From positions 1 to 64,000 of the forward strand of contig JAZPZI010000024.1 of the NCBI GenBank assembly GCA_045544615.1: 64,000 bases of DNA. Direction: 5' to 3'. This document shows, piece after piece, positions 15,900-23,776 of this stretch. This DNA comes from CAKSFT01 sp045544615 (GTDB taxonomy: Bacteria; Bacillota; Clostridia; UBA1381). A program made the translations under genes and the position numbers. The first letter of the stretch is position 1. Each line of letters begins with the position of its first letter. The notes below the pieces were generated by a model. That model was not told the DNA's origin. It saw nothing but the letters and a program-made list of their open reading frames with translations, and ran no database searches.

Positions 15900-17165
15900 T
15901 TACGCTTCAAGTGCCTGTGTGAGGTCAGCTATAATATCCTCGGCATCTTCAATGCCTACGCTGAAACGGATTAAATCTTCGCCGATTCCGCCGTCAGCGA
16001 GCTGTTCTGCTGTCATCTGGCGGTGAGTTGTGCTTGCAGGGTGCAGAGCACAGGTTCTTGCATCGGCAACGTGTGTTACGATAGCTGCAAGCTTTAAGTT
16101 ATCCATAACCTTGATTGCGGCATCTCTGCCACCCTTTACGCCGAAGCTGATAACACCGCTTGCACCGTCCGGAAGATATTTTTTAACCAACGGATAGTAT
16201 GCGTTGGATTCAAGTCCCGGGTAGTTAACCCATGAAACCTGTGGGTGTGCCTCCAAAAATTTTGCAACCTTTAGTGCATTTTCGGAATGTCTTGGCATTC
16301 TCAAGTGAAGCGTTTCCATGCCGAGGTTTAAAAGGAAAGCATTCATTGGTGCAGGACTTGAGCCCAGGTCACGCATGAGCTGTGCTCTTGCTTTTGTAAT
16401 GAATGCGGCCTTTCCGAAACGTTCTGTATAAATAACGCCGTGGTATGAATCGTCAGGAGTTGTAAATTCAGGGAATTTACCGCTTGCCGCCCAGTCAAAG
16501 TTACCACTGTCGATGATAGCACCGCCAAGTGCGGTTGCGTGACCGTCTAAGTACTTTGATGTAGAGTGGATTACGATATCTGCACCAAATTCAATCGGTC
16601 TGCAAAGAACAGGCGTTGCAAATGTGTTATCCACAATCAACGGGATATTGTGACCGTGGGCAAGAGCAGCAAACTTTACGATATCCAATACATTCAAAGC
16701 CGGGTTTGCAATGGTTTCGCCAAGGATTGCCTTGGTGTTAGGCTTTAAGTATGTCTTTAAGGTTTCCAAATCCTCGTCAGGGTTTACGAATGTGCAGTCG
16801 ATGCCGAAACGCTTCAGGGTAACACCCAAAAGATTGAATGTTCCGCCATAAACCATTGATGAGCAGAGAATGTGGTCGCCTGCATTTGCGATTGTCATGA
16901 CCGACATAAGAGTTGCCGCCTGACCTGATGATGTGAGCATACATCCCACACCGCCTTCTAAATCGGCAAGCTTTGCTTCAACAAATCCTGCTGTCGGGTT
17001 TGCAAGACGGGTATAGAAGTAGCCTTCAGCCTCGAGGTCAAAAAGCTTTCCCATATCCTCACAGCAATCGTATTTATATGTTGTACTCTGATATATAGGC
17101 ATAACACGTGGCTCGCCCGAAGATGGGGTATAGCCGCCCTGTACACATTTTGTGTTAGTTTTCAT
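15900..17165 (-). CDS. metY: O-acetylhomoserine sulfhydrylase (Cys/Met metabolism PLP enzyme)
   Basis: A 421-residue fold-type I PLP enzyme. The PLP lysine is Lys204 in HSTSKYLDGH, with Asp in PLIVDNTFATP and the YFYTRLANPT active-site Tyr/Arg near residues 50-53. Length and motifs favour MetY, which makes homocysteine from O-acetylhomoserine and sulfide. Cystathionine gamma-synthases and methionine gamma-lyases are shorter relatives. It stands alone between its own promoter (17202-17230) and terminator. There is no SAM riboswitch or T-box, since the leader is only about 35 nt. AAGGATTG precedes the ATG. Confidence 0.9.
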   Translation of the reverse strand: MKTNTKCVQGGYTPSSGEPRVMPIYQSTTYKYDCCEDMGKLFDLEAEGYFYTRLANPTAGFVEAKLADLEGGVGCMLTSSGQAATLMSVMTIANAGDHILCSSMVYGGTFNLLGVTLKRFGIDCTFVNPDEDLETLKTYLKPNTKAILGETIANPALNVLDIVKFAALAHGHNIPLIVDNTFATPVLCRPIEFGADIVIHSTSKYLDGHATALGGAIIDSGNFDWAASGKFPEFTTPDDSYHGVIYTERFGKAAFITKARAQLMRDLGSSPAPMNAFLLNLGMETLHLRMPRHSENALKVAKFLEAHPQVSWVNYPGLESNAYYPLVKKYLPDGASGVISFGVKGGRDAAIKVMDNLKLAAIVTHVADARTCALHPASTTHRQMTAEQLADGGIGEDLIRFSVGIEDAEDIIADLTQALEA

Positions 17166-17201
17166 GTAAAATCAATCCTTTCAATATTTGCCTTTATTGA
17201 T

Positions 17202-17230
17202 ATTTTATAGAGAAAATCAGGTTTTGTCAA
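17202..17230 (-). promoter_or_regulatory. Promoter of metY
   Basis: On the minus strand, TTGACA (complement of 17225-17230), a 17-bp spacer and TAAAAT (complement of 17202-17207). Confidence 0.75.
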
Positions 17231-17279
17231 GCAAAAATGTATATAATGTAAAAAGTTCACAAAAGTTAGGCTAAAAATG

Positions 17280-17308
17280 TTGACATAGACCATAAATAAT
17301 GTTAATAT
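17280..17308 (+). promoter_or_regulatory. Promoter of the asd-dapA-dapB operon
   Basis: TTGACA (17280-17285), a 17-bp spacer and TAATAT (17303-17308). Transcription would start just before the lysine aptamer. Confidence 0.6.
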
Positions 17309-17319
17309 GTATATAACAT

Positions 17320-17549
17320 ATGAGGTAGAGGTGCGTTATTTATCAGTACCCATATTGAGGCGGCGGTGCTTTAAGATATGGCGAAAGGGAACAACGCCGA
17401 GGCTTGCGTATATTCCGCACACTATGCTGGCCGGTTCCAATGTTAAGAGCATTGTGACTGTCATCATTTACTTATGATGGAGAGCTACTGAAAAATATTA
17501 TTTTTCCAGCAATAGCTCTATTTGTATGTTTTTAGGCTATTGTTTTTTT
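17320..17549 (+). promoter_or_regulatory. Lysine riboswitch (L-box) with attenuator
   Basis: The L-box core is present in order: GAGGTAGAGGTGCG, AGTA, GGCGAAAGGGAACAACGCCG, CTGG and CTGTCA, followed by a CATCAT/ATGATG hairpin. P1 can form from GGTAG (17324-17328) and CTACT (17485-17489). An antiterminator forms from AGAGCTA (17481-17487) and TAGCTCT (17513-17519). A terminator forms from CAATAGC (17510-17516) and GCTATTG (17536-17542) with seven T's. P1 and the antiterminator share bases, so lysine binding should favour termination and shut off lysine and diaminopimelate synthesis. Confidence 0.95.
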
Positions 17550-17578
17550 GTGGTTTTAAAATGAAAGGATGAATTGGA

Positions 17579-18661
17579 ATGAAGGAAAATTACAAGGTAG
17601 GAATTATCGGTGCAACAGGTATGGTTGGTCAGCGTTTTATATCGCTTTTGCATGACCATCCATGGTACACAATCGAGGTGCTTGCAGCATCACCGAGAAG
17701 TGCAGGAAAGACCTATACAGAAGCTGTAGGTAACCGTTGGGCGATGGATATCGAAATTCCTGAAAATGTTAAGGATATGGTGCTTTTGGATGCAACAGCA
17801 GATGTTGAGAAGATTGCCTCAGCGGTTGATTTTGTGTTCTGTGCAGTTGATATGAAAAAGGATGAAATCAAGGCACTCGAGGAAGCTTATGCAAAGGCAG
17901 AATGCCCTGTAGTATCAAACAACTCGGCACACCGTCACACTCCTGATGTTCCGATGATTATCCCTGAAATAAACGACGATCACGCAGAAATCATTGCAGC
18001 ACAGAAAAAGCGTCTCGGAACAAAGCGTGGCTTTATCTCGGTTAAGACAAACTGCTCACTCCAGAGCTATGTACCGGCACTCCATCCACTTATGAAGTTT
18101 GGTGTGACAAAGTGTCTGGCAACTACATACCAGGCAATCTCAGGCGCAGGTAAGACTTTTGAAACATGGCCTGAAATGGTAGATAACCTCATCCCATATA
18201 TCGGTGGCGAGGAAGAAAAGTCAGAAATAGAGCCATTGAAGATCTGGGGTAAGATTGAAGGCGATAAGATTGTAAATGCAGAAGGCCCTGCAATCACAAC
18301 ACAGTGCTTGAGAGTACCGGTTTCAAACGGTCATATGGCAGCTGTATTTGTAAGCTTTGAAGAAAAGCCGTCTATTGAAGAAATCAAGGAAGCATGGGCA
18401 ACATTCTCAGGTGCACCGCAGGCACTCGGACTTCCGCACGCACCAAAGCAGTTCCTGCACTATTTTGAAGAAGACAACAGACCGCAGACAAAGCTTGACA
18501 GAAACCTTGAAGGCGGTATGGCAGTATCAATCGGTCGCTTGAGAGAAGACTCACAGTATGACTATAAGTTTGTATGTTTATCACATAACACTCTAAGAGG
18601 TGCTGCAGGCGGTGCTGTACTTATGGCAGAGCTTTTGACTGCAAAGGGTTATATGGACTAA
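17579..18661 (+). CDS. asd: Aspartate-semialdehyde dehydrogenase
   Basis: A 360-residue NADP-dependent enzyme that reduces aspartyl phosphate to aspartate semialdehyde, the branch point for lysine, methionine and threonine. The dinucleotide motif GATGMVGQ is at 11-18, the catalytic Cys is Cys159 in VKTNCSLQ and the acid/base His is His252 in VSNGHMAAV. SNNSAHRHTPDVPMIIPEIN marks it as the archaeal/fungal-type enzyme rather than the shorter enterobacterial type. AAAGGATG precedes the ATG. It is the first gene under lysine riboswitch control, 24 bp before dapA. Confidence 0.94.
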   Translation: MKENYKVGIIGATGMVGQRFISLLHDHPWYTIEVLAASPRSAGKTYTEAVGNRWAMDIEIPENVKDMVLLDATADVEKIASAVDFVFCAVDMKKDEIKALEEAYAKAECPVVSNNSAHRHTPDVPMIIPEINDDHAEIIAAQKKRLGTKRGFISVKTNCSLQSYVPALHPLMKFGVTKCLATTYQAISGAGKTFETWPEMVDNLIPYIGGEEEKSEIEPLKIWGKIEGDKIVNAEGPAITTQCLRVPVSNGHMAAVFVSFEEKPSIEEIKEAWATFSGAPQALGLPHAPKQFLHYFEEDNRPQTKLDRNLEGGMAVSIGRLREDSQYDYKFVCLSHNTLRGAAGGAVLMAELLTAKGYMD

Positions 18662-18685
18662 TTATATAAAAGGGGAATTGAAGCT

Positions 18686-19573
18686 ATGAAGAAATTACCA
18701 TTTACCGGCTCGGGCGTTGCGATTGTAACACCGTTTAATGAAAACGGAATTGATTTTGATAAGCTCGGCGAGCTCATTGAAACACAGATTGCAAACAAAA
18801 CCGATGCTATCGTAATTGCAGGTACAACAGGTGAAGCATCAACAATGCCTGATGCTGAGCATTTGTCATCAATCGAATATACAGTAAAGAAGGTTGCAGG
18901 CAGAGTGCCGGTTATTGCAGGAACAGGAAGTAATGATACTGCTCATGCGATTGCACTTACAAAGGCGGCAGAAGACCTTGGTGCAGATGCAATTTTGTCT
19001 GTTACACCTTATTATAACAAGGCTAATAAAAGCGGTGTTATAAACCATTTCAAGGCGATTGCCGAGGCTATAAGCATTCCGGTTATCCTCTATAACGTTC
19101 CGTCAAGAACAGGTATGAACTTCTCTATTGATGTTTTGAAGGAACTTGCAAAGGTTGAAAATATCGTTGCACTCAAAGAGGCAAGCGGAAATATCAGCTA
19201 TACAGCACAGGTTGCAGCAGAGGTTCCTGAACTTCATCTCTATTCGGGAAATGATGATATGATCGTTCCTATTATGTCACTCGGCGGTAAAGGTGTTATC
19301 TCGGTTGTTGCAAACATCCTGCCTGAGGAAACACATAACATCTGCGAGCTTTACGAAAAGGGTGATGTTAAGGCATCAGCAAAGCTTCAGCTTGAGCTTT
19401 TGGAGCTTATCAATGCACTCTTTATCGAGGTTAACCCTGTTCCTGTAAAGACAGCTATGAATATTCTTGGTTATAATGTAGGAAACCTCCGTATGCCTTT
19501 GGGCGAGATGGATGAGGCAAACTATAATAAGCTTGCACAGATTTTGAAAAAGTATAATGTAGCGAAGCTCTAA
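18686..19573 (+). CDS. dapA: 4-hydroxy-tetrahydrodipicolinate synthase
   Basis: A 295-residue TIM-barrel aldolase that condenses pyruvate with aspartate semialdehyde. The Schiff-base lysine is Lys164 in VALKEASGN, the catalytic Tyr is Tyr136 in LYNVPSRTG and the Thr pair lies in AGTTGE (46-50). The length is normal. Its product feeds diaminopimelate for peptidoglycan and dipicolinate for spores. AGGGGAATTG precedes the ATG. It lies in the riboswitch-controlled operon between asd and dapB. Confidence 0.95.
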   Translation: MKKLPFTGSGVAIVTPFNENGIDFDKLGELIETQIANKTDAIVIAGTTGEASTMPDAEHLSSIEYTVKKVAGRVPVIAGTGSNDTAHAIALTKAAEDLGADAILSVTPYYNKANKSGVINHFKAIAEAISIPVILYNVPSRTGMNFSIDVLKELAKVENIVALKEASGNISYTAQVAAEVPELHLYSGNDDMIVPIMSLGGKGVISVVANILPEETHNICELYEKGDVKASAKLQLELLELINALFIEVNPVPVKTAMNILGYNVGNLRMPLGEMDEANYNKLAQILKKYNVAKL

Positions 19574-19587
19574 GTGGGGAGATTCAA

Positions 19588-20346
19588 ATGATAAATATTA
19601 TTTTAAGCGGCTGTAACGGCAAGATGGGAAGAGTTATCACAAGACTTGCAGCAGAAGACGATGAGGTTATGATTGTTGCAGGCTTTGATGTTGCCGATAC
19701 AGTACCAAATACTTATCCGGTATATAATAATCCAAAAGACTGCAAGGAAAAGGCTGATGTTGTGATTGATTTTTCGCATCCGTTGGCTTTTGCAGGCGTT
19801 ATGGAATACTGCAAAAATACAGCGACGCCTGTAATTGTTGCAACAACAGGTTTGTCAGAGGAACAAAAAGCCGAAATGGCGGATTGTGCTAAGAGCATTC
19901 CTGTATTCTTCTCGGCTAATATGAGCCTTGGAATCAACCTTTTAATCAATCTTGCCAAGAAAGCAACTGCGATTTTAGAGGGCGGATATGATATCGAGAT
20001 AGTGGAAAAACACCATAATCAGAAGATAGATGCACCGTCGGGTACTGCACTTGCTATTGCAGACGGTATCTCCGAGACATTAAAGGAAACTCCTGAGTAT
20101 GTGTATGACCGCCACAATGTCCGCAGAAAACGCAAAAAGACCGAGATTGGAATTCACGCCGTACGAGGCGGTACAATCGTTGGTGAACACGAAGTAATCT
20201 TCGCAGGACTTGACGAGATAATCGAGTTAAAGCATACTGCAACAAGCAAAGAGGTCTTTGCAACAGGTGCAATAAAAGCCGCAAAGTTTATGAACGGAAA
20301 ACCTGCCGGAATGTATTCAATGAACGATTTGTTTGGTGAGTTTTAA
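19588..20346 (+). CDS. dapB: 4-hydroxy-tetrahydrodipicolinate reductase
   Basis: A 252-residue NAD(P)H-dependent reductase for the second dap step. It has the N-terminal nucleotide motif SGCNGKMGR (7-15), VVIDFSHP, VATTGLS and the substrate-binding signature VEKHHNQKIDAPSGTA, including the conserved His pair and Lys. Length is typical. It starts 14 bp after dapA with GGGGAG and is followed directly by a terminator, closing the operon. dapL or dapD/E genes for later steps are not in the window. Confidence 0.95.
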   Translation: MINIILSGCNGKMGRVITRLAAEDDEVMIVAGFDVADTVPNTYPVYNNPKDCKEKADVVIDFSHPLAFAGVMEYCKNTATPVIVATTGLSEEQKAEMADCAKSIPVFFSANMSLGINLLINLAKKATAILEGGYDIEIVEKHHNQKIDAPSGTALAIADGISETLKETPEYVYDRHNVRRKRKKTEIGIHAVRGGTIVGEHEVIFAGLDEIIELKHTATSKEVFATGAIKAAKFMNGKPAGMYSMNDLFGEF

Positions 20347-20350
20347 ATAA

Positions 20351-20383
20351 AAAAAGAAAATCCGAAAAGGATTTTCTTTTTTT
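20351..20383. terminator. Bidirectional terminator between dapB and pnuC
   Basis: AAAAAGAAAATCC / GGATTTTCTTTTT stem with a GAAAA loop between convergent genes; the pnuC stop overlaps its end. Confidence 0.88.
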
Positions 20384-21074
20384 ATTTCTCTGATTGTTGG
20401 TGCGACCTCATCCGTAGCCAGTTATAAAAACCATATAGGTCATTTGCTAAAAAGACAAGGAAACAGATGACCATTGGCAGATAAGATATATCCTCAATAG
20501 ATGCCAGAATCCACAGGATTATAAGTACTATGTCATTGGCGGCATAGCCAAGGGCGTAATAGGGGCTTCGCAAAAATGTCAGGTAGCAGGCAATAAAGCT
20601 TGTCGTAACCGACACGGTGCTGAAAAATATGTTTTCGTTTCCCAAAGCCGAAAGTATAAAGTAGAATATAGCTGTCACAAGAATTGATAGAAGAACCATA
20701 GAAATGACCTGATGCTTTTTCAAACTGTCAATTTCTACAACTTTAGTGCCCTTATATGGGTGCTTTGCCCAGGAAATTGCGGTCAGGATTGCGATTGGTG
20801 CAGTCATTCCAAGATAGGTTATCATCTCGCCATAATAGCGAAAGTGAAATGAGATAATGCCATAAAAGACCGAAAATACAACTGTCAGTATCTGACCGAT
20901 AACATATCCTTTTGCAACATAAATCAACGCTGTTGCACCAATAAGTGATGCGGCAAGGGTGAGTATATCGCCATATCCCGACAGAATAAAAGATCCTGTA
21001 ATCAGGGCTATTGATAAAAGCCATAGCCCGGATTCGAAGCGTGTCAGGCCGGCGGACGGGAATTTCAGTTTCAT
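20382..21074 (-). CDS. pnuC: PnuC-type nicotinamide riboside transporter
   Basis: About 230 residues with seven hydrophobic segments, matching PnuC. The C-terminal signature LANDLYGFYNWLRMR corresponds to the family's YGFxxW-x-R end, and the middle carries FSVFYGIISFHFRYYGEM. PnuC facilitates uptake of nicotinamide riboside for NAD synthesis; related PnuT and PnuX carry thiamine and riboflavin. The start at 21074 has GGAGG 7 nt upstream. A longer reading from 21113 would pass through the hairpin and ribosome binding site and was rejected. Its leader ends in a terminator-like hairpin, suggesting attenuation. Confidence 0.85.
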   Translation of the reverse strand: MKLKFPSAGLTRFESGLWLLSIALITGSFILSGYGDILTLAASLIGATALIYVAKGYVIGQILTVVFSVFYGIISFHFRYYGEMITYLGMTAPIAILTAISWAKHPYKGTKVVEIDSLKKHQVISMVLLSILVTAIFYFILSALGNENIFFSTVSVTTSFIACYLTFLRSPYYALGYAANDIVLIILWILASIEDISYLPMVICFLVFLANDLYGFYNWLRMRSHQQSEK

Positions 21075-21193
21075 AATTAACCTCCAAAAAAATAAGCATT
21101 CGGACTTACACATCTTCTAAGACCTAACGATGTGCAAAACGAATGCTTTTTTGCATTTCACTACTCGGTAGCAGTTTTCTCTGTTCGATTGTT
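21075..21193 (-). promoter_or_regulatory. Structured pnuC leader ending in a terminator-like hairpin
   Basis: Read on the minus strand, AAGCATTCG (complement of 21140-21148) pairs with CGAATGCTT (complement of 21094-21102), enclosing CACATC/GATGTG. The stem is followed by ATTTTTTT and only then GGAGG and the ATG, so it should terminate transcription before pnuC. Upstream, CTAC-CGA-GTAG forms a small hairpin, and ATGC-AAAAAA-GCAT would disrupt the left arm, a possible antiterminator. It fits no riboswitch consensus I know (FMN, TPP, preQ1). Confidence 0.6.
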
Positions 21194-21199
21194 AATGGT

Positions 21200-21228
21200 A
21201 TTTTATCATATAATACAGGAATTTTCAA
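21200..21228 (-). promoter_or_regulatory. Promoter of pnuC
   Basis: On the minus strand, TTGAAA (complement of 21223-21228), a 17-bp spacer and TAAAAT (complement of 21200-21205). Confidence 0.7.
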
Positions 21229-21261
21229 CACTTTTTCGTTATTTTGAAACATTTTTTTGCC

Positions 21262-21290
21262 TTGACATTATACTAATGGCGATATATAAT
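21262..21290 (+). promoter_or_regulatory. Promoter of the metallophosphoesterase gene
   Basis: Perfect consensus: TTGACA (21262-21267), 17-bp spacer, TATAAT (21285-21290). Confidence 0.85.
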
Positions 21291-21321
21291 AAAGAAAAAT
21301 CCTATATGAGGAGAGATGACA

Positions 21322-22446
21322 ATGCCAACACCCGAAGAATATTTGGAAAAAGGGTATGTTTTTCACGGATATTTCCCTGAAGAACTCTCATCAAGTGATG
21401 AATATCCCGATTATATAAAAGAAGAGGTAGAAGACAGTGTGAAAAAGATTCTGTCGCATCAGAATACAGACACTATCACATTTGCATTCATGGCTGACAC
21501 GCACTATGCGCCTACATATAACCATCATATTCGTTTGACAAGAACCTTAAATGCCTATAAGGAAATCGCAAAGCGAGTAACGATTGATAAGCTTATTCTG
21601 GGCGGTGACCTTGGCGCAAACGGATGCAAGGAATTTTCAACGAAAGCTATGCTTGAGTTCCGTTCACATTTTGACGGCCTTGAGTATTACCCTGTGCTTG
21701 GAAACCACGACGATAACTCTATCTGGCAGGCGTGCATAGCATCGGAAACATCCGAGCATCATTTCTCCCACGACGAACTCTATTCGATGATGTTTAATCA
21801 TCTCCCAAAGCAGGGAGTAGAGTTTGATGAAATGAACCGTGCACCGTATTATCTTTATAATGACAAGTATTCAAAAACAAGATATATCTTCACAGACTCG
21901 ACCGATGTTCCGTATTTTATAGATAACGGAAACCTTCGCTATCGTGGACAACATACATATGTATTTTCGCAGGCACAGATTGACTGGATTGTAAATAAAG
22001 CATTGAAGTTTGACGAGGCAGGCTGGAGCGTTGTAGTCGTTGGCCACACCTTTGAATTGCCAGAGAGACCTACTACTGACGGAGAATCGTATCTTGAAGC
22101 CTTCAGAGAAATTTTGAATGCTTATAAAGAGAAAAAGAGCTTAAAAAAGTCATTCTATGACGGTGATTTCAGATTAGAGGTTGATGCTGACTTTACCGAT
22201 AACAAAAGCTCGGATGTCACAGCGGTAATTTTAGGACATCACCACGATGATTTTGAAGTGGTGGACGATAATGGAATTGTGTATATTTCAACGGGAAATG
22301 CAACAATGTATAACAATGCAAAGCATCAACGCCACGACGGCTCAAAGGACGAGATTTTGTTCGATGTTATGACTGTCGATAAAAGAACTCGCACTATCCA
22401 CATCACAAGAGTGGGATATGGTGAGGATAGAATAGTTAGGTATTAA
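21322..22446 (+). CDS. Calcineurin-like metallophosphoesterase
   Basis: A 374-residue cytoplasmic protein with the five metallophosphoesterase blocks in order: FMADTHY (D-x-H), GGDLG, LGNHDD, VVVGHTF and ILGHHHDD. Two metal ions would be bound by these residues. The family hydrolyses phosphodiesters and phosphomonoesters; the substrate is unknown. No signal peptide is present. The ATG at 21322 is favoured because GAGGAG ends 8 bp upstream; the ATG at 21316 abuts that site. It has its own consensus promoter and a terminator at the stop codon. Confidence 0.85.
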   Translation: MPTPEEYLEKGYVFHGYFPEELSSSDEYPDYIKEEVEDSVKKILSHQNTDTITFAFMADTHYAPTYNHHIRLTRTLNAYKEIAKRVTIDKLILGGDLGANGCKEFSTKAMLEFRSHFDGLEYYPVLGNHDDNSIWQACIASETSEHHFSHDELYSMMFNHLPKQGVEFDEMNRAPYYLYNDKYSKTRYIFTDSTDVPYFIDNGNLRYRGQHTYVFSQAQIDWIVNKALKFDEAGWSVVVVGHTFELPERPTTDGESYLEAFREILNAYKEKKSLKKSFYDGDFRLEVDADFTDNKSSDVTAVILGHHHDDFEVVDDNGIVYISTGNATMYNNAKHQRHDGSKDEILFDVMTVDKRTRTIHITRVGYGEDRIVRY

Positions 22447-22472
22447 AAAAGGGCTTTTTTAAGCCCTTTTTT
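22446..22472. terminator. Bidirectional terminator between phosphoesterase and lipoprotein genes
   Basis: AAAAAAGGGCTT / AAGCCCTTTTTT stem with a TTTT loop between convergent genes. Confidence 0.9.
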
Positions 22473-23691
22473 AGTTTGGATATTTTTCCAAACCCCAATA
22501 GTATTTGAAATACATATATTCCTCGTTGGTTGTGATTAGCGGAAGTAAGCCAACTTTGCCATTGAGTTCAATCATAATTAAGTTGTTGTTGTGATTAAGA
22601 TATGTAAACTCGCTTGAACGGCGAGTACCGTTTAGGTCGTATAGACTGAATTTGTCGTCATACCTATTTGGATACACTCTAAAAAGACAGTTGACATTAT
22701 CAAAACGTAAGTGATCGTATTCCAAATCAAATATATCTTCATCATTTATATCGAGGTAAACGTCTTCAAAGCCATGATAGAAAATGCCGTTTGCAATGGA
22801 AATATATTCTTCCTCGCCTATAACTTTAAGGTCTTTAGGTTGACCTAAATCTCTGTATTTGGGGGCAAGCTCTTTAATAGACTTTTCACCAAGAGGTGTT
22901 ACAACGTTGCCATTATAGTCCATGGTTCCGTATTGTCTTCCTTCGGAATTATATTCAACAGTAAGCAACAATCCGGAAAGAGTTGAGTCAATTATTATAT
23001 TTTCATACTTTTCAGAAATTATGTTTGAGTTTGAATCGATTAAAAAGAATTCGCTTGATCCGTCCTTGCTGTGTTGCATAAGAACAAATCTAAGTTCTCC
23101 CGCATCATTTGCAATTACTCCAATCAGATTATCATAAAGATTGGTTTCGTCGAATGAATCGTGAAAAACTGTTTGAAGAGACTCGTCGTAAACGGTATAT
23201 ATAACAGTATCTTCACCACTTGGGTATTCAGTTTTGATAAAATAGTGTTTGCCGCCTGCTTCGCCAAGCGGTTGTAAATCTCTCATAACCCCCGGGGTAT
23301 GCTTGAGCCATACGATGTCTTCCATAATGTCGTTTCCTTTTGCATCAAGGTAAACTTTTTTCCATTTGTCTTCTTTTTCGGGTGTCACGTCATCTAAAAT
23401 CCAACCACCCTCGTCATAGAAATTGTATGTTAGCTTATATTGAAATTCGTGGTCGCAGTAACTTGTTTTTGAGAAAAGCTTGCAGTAAACAATATCTTCT
23501 TTGTCCTCTTTATTTGTTTGTCTTTTGATAATTTCGCAGTCAGTAATTTCGATTTTTTCTTTTTCAAAAAGTTCAACTCCGAATTCGTTTATGTCTGAAA
23601 TGATTTGAGCTTTTTTTGCGGTGTTGTTACAACCGCAAAGCAGAATTGTCAAAGAAAAAATCAAAATAAACATTTTAGATATTCTTCTCAT
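22471..23691 (-). CDS. Lipoprotein of unknown function, possible WG-type beta-repeats
   Basis: A 406-residue protein whose N-terminus ends in the lipobox LLCGC (Cys about residue 20), so it should be a lipid-anchored surface protein. The rest is beta-rich with recurring short strands such as QYGTMDYNGNVVTPLG, FSLYDLNGTRR and NGKVGLLPLI, reminiscent of WG-repeat proteins (G-x-x-D/N-x-x-G units). No catalytic motif is seen. GGAGG precedes the ATG. It has its own promoter (23724-23752), separate from the GH31 gene upstream. The repeat assignment is tentative. Confidence 0.7.
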   Translation of the reverse strand: MRRISKMFILIFSLTILLCGCNNTAKKAQIISDINEFGVELFEKEKIEITDCEIIKRQTNKEDKEDIVYCKLFSKTSYCDHEFQYKLTYNFYDEGGWILDDVTPEKEDKWKKVYLDAKGNDIMEDIVWLKHTPGVMRDLQPLGEAGGKHYFIKTEYPSGEDTVIYTVYDESLQTVFHDSFDETNLYDNLIGVIANDAGELRFVLMQHSKDGSSEFFLIDSNSNIISEKYENIIIDSTLSGLLLTVEYNSEGRQYGTMDYNGNVVTPLGEKSIKELAPKYRDLGQPKDLKVIGEEEYISIANGIFYHGFEDVYLDINDEDIFDLEYDHLRFDNVNCLFRVYPNRYDDKFSLYDLNGTRRSSEFTYLNHNNNLIMIELNGKVGLLPLITTNEEYMYFKYYWGLEKYPN

Positions 23692-23723
23692 GTTTTGTCC
23701 TCCTGATTTTTAATGATAACAAT

Positions 23724-23752
23724 AGTTTATACTACATTCTTAATAAAGTCAA
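23724..23752 (-). promoter_or_regulatory. Promoter of the lipoprotein gene
   Basis: On the minus strand, TTGACT (complement of 23747-23752), 17-bp spacer, TAAACT (complement of 23724-23729). Confidence 0.65.
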
Positions 23753-23776
23753 GCTATTTAATGGCAATTTAATTTA

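Noticed and set aside
17166..17230. SAM riboswitch or T-box before metY
   Set aside because: The leader between promoter and start codon is only about 35 nt and lacks either consensus.
21075..21193. FMN or TPP riboswitch before pnuC
   Set aside because: Neither conserved core is present, and the leader is too short for an FMN aptamer.
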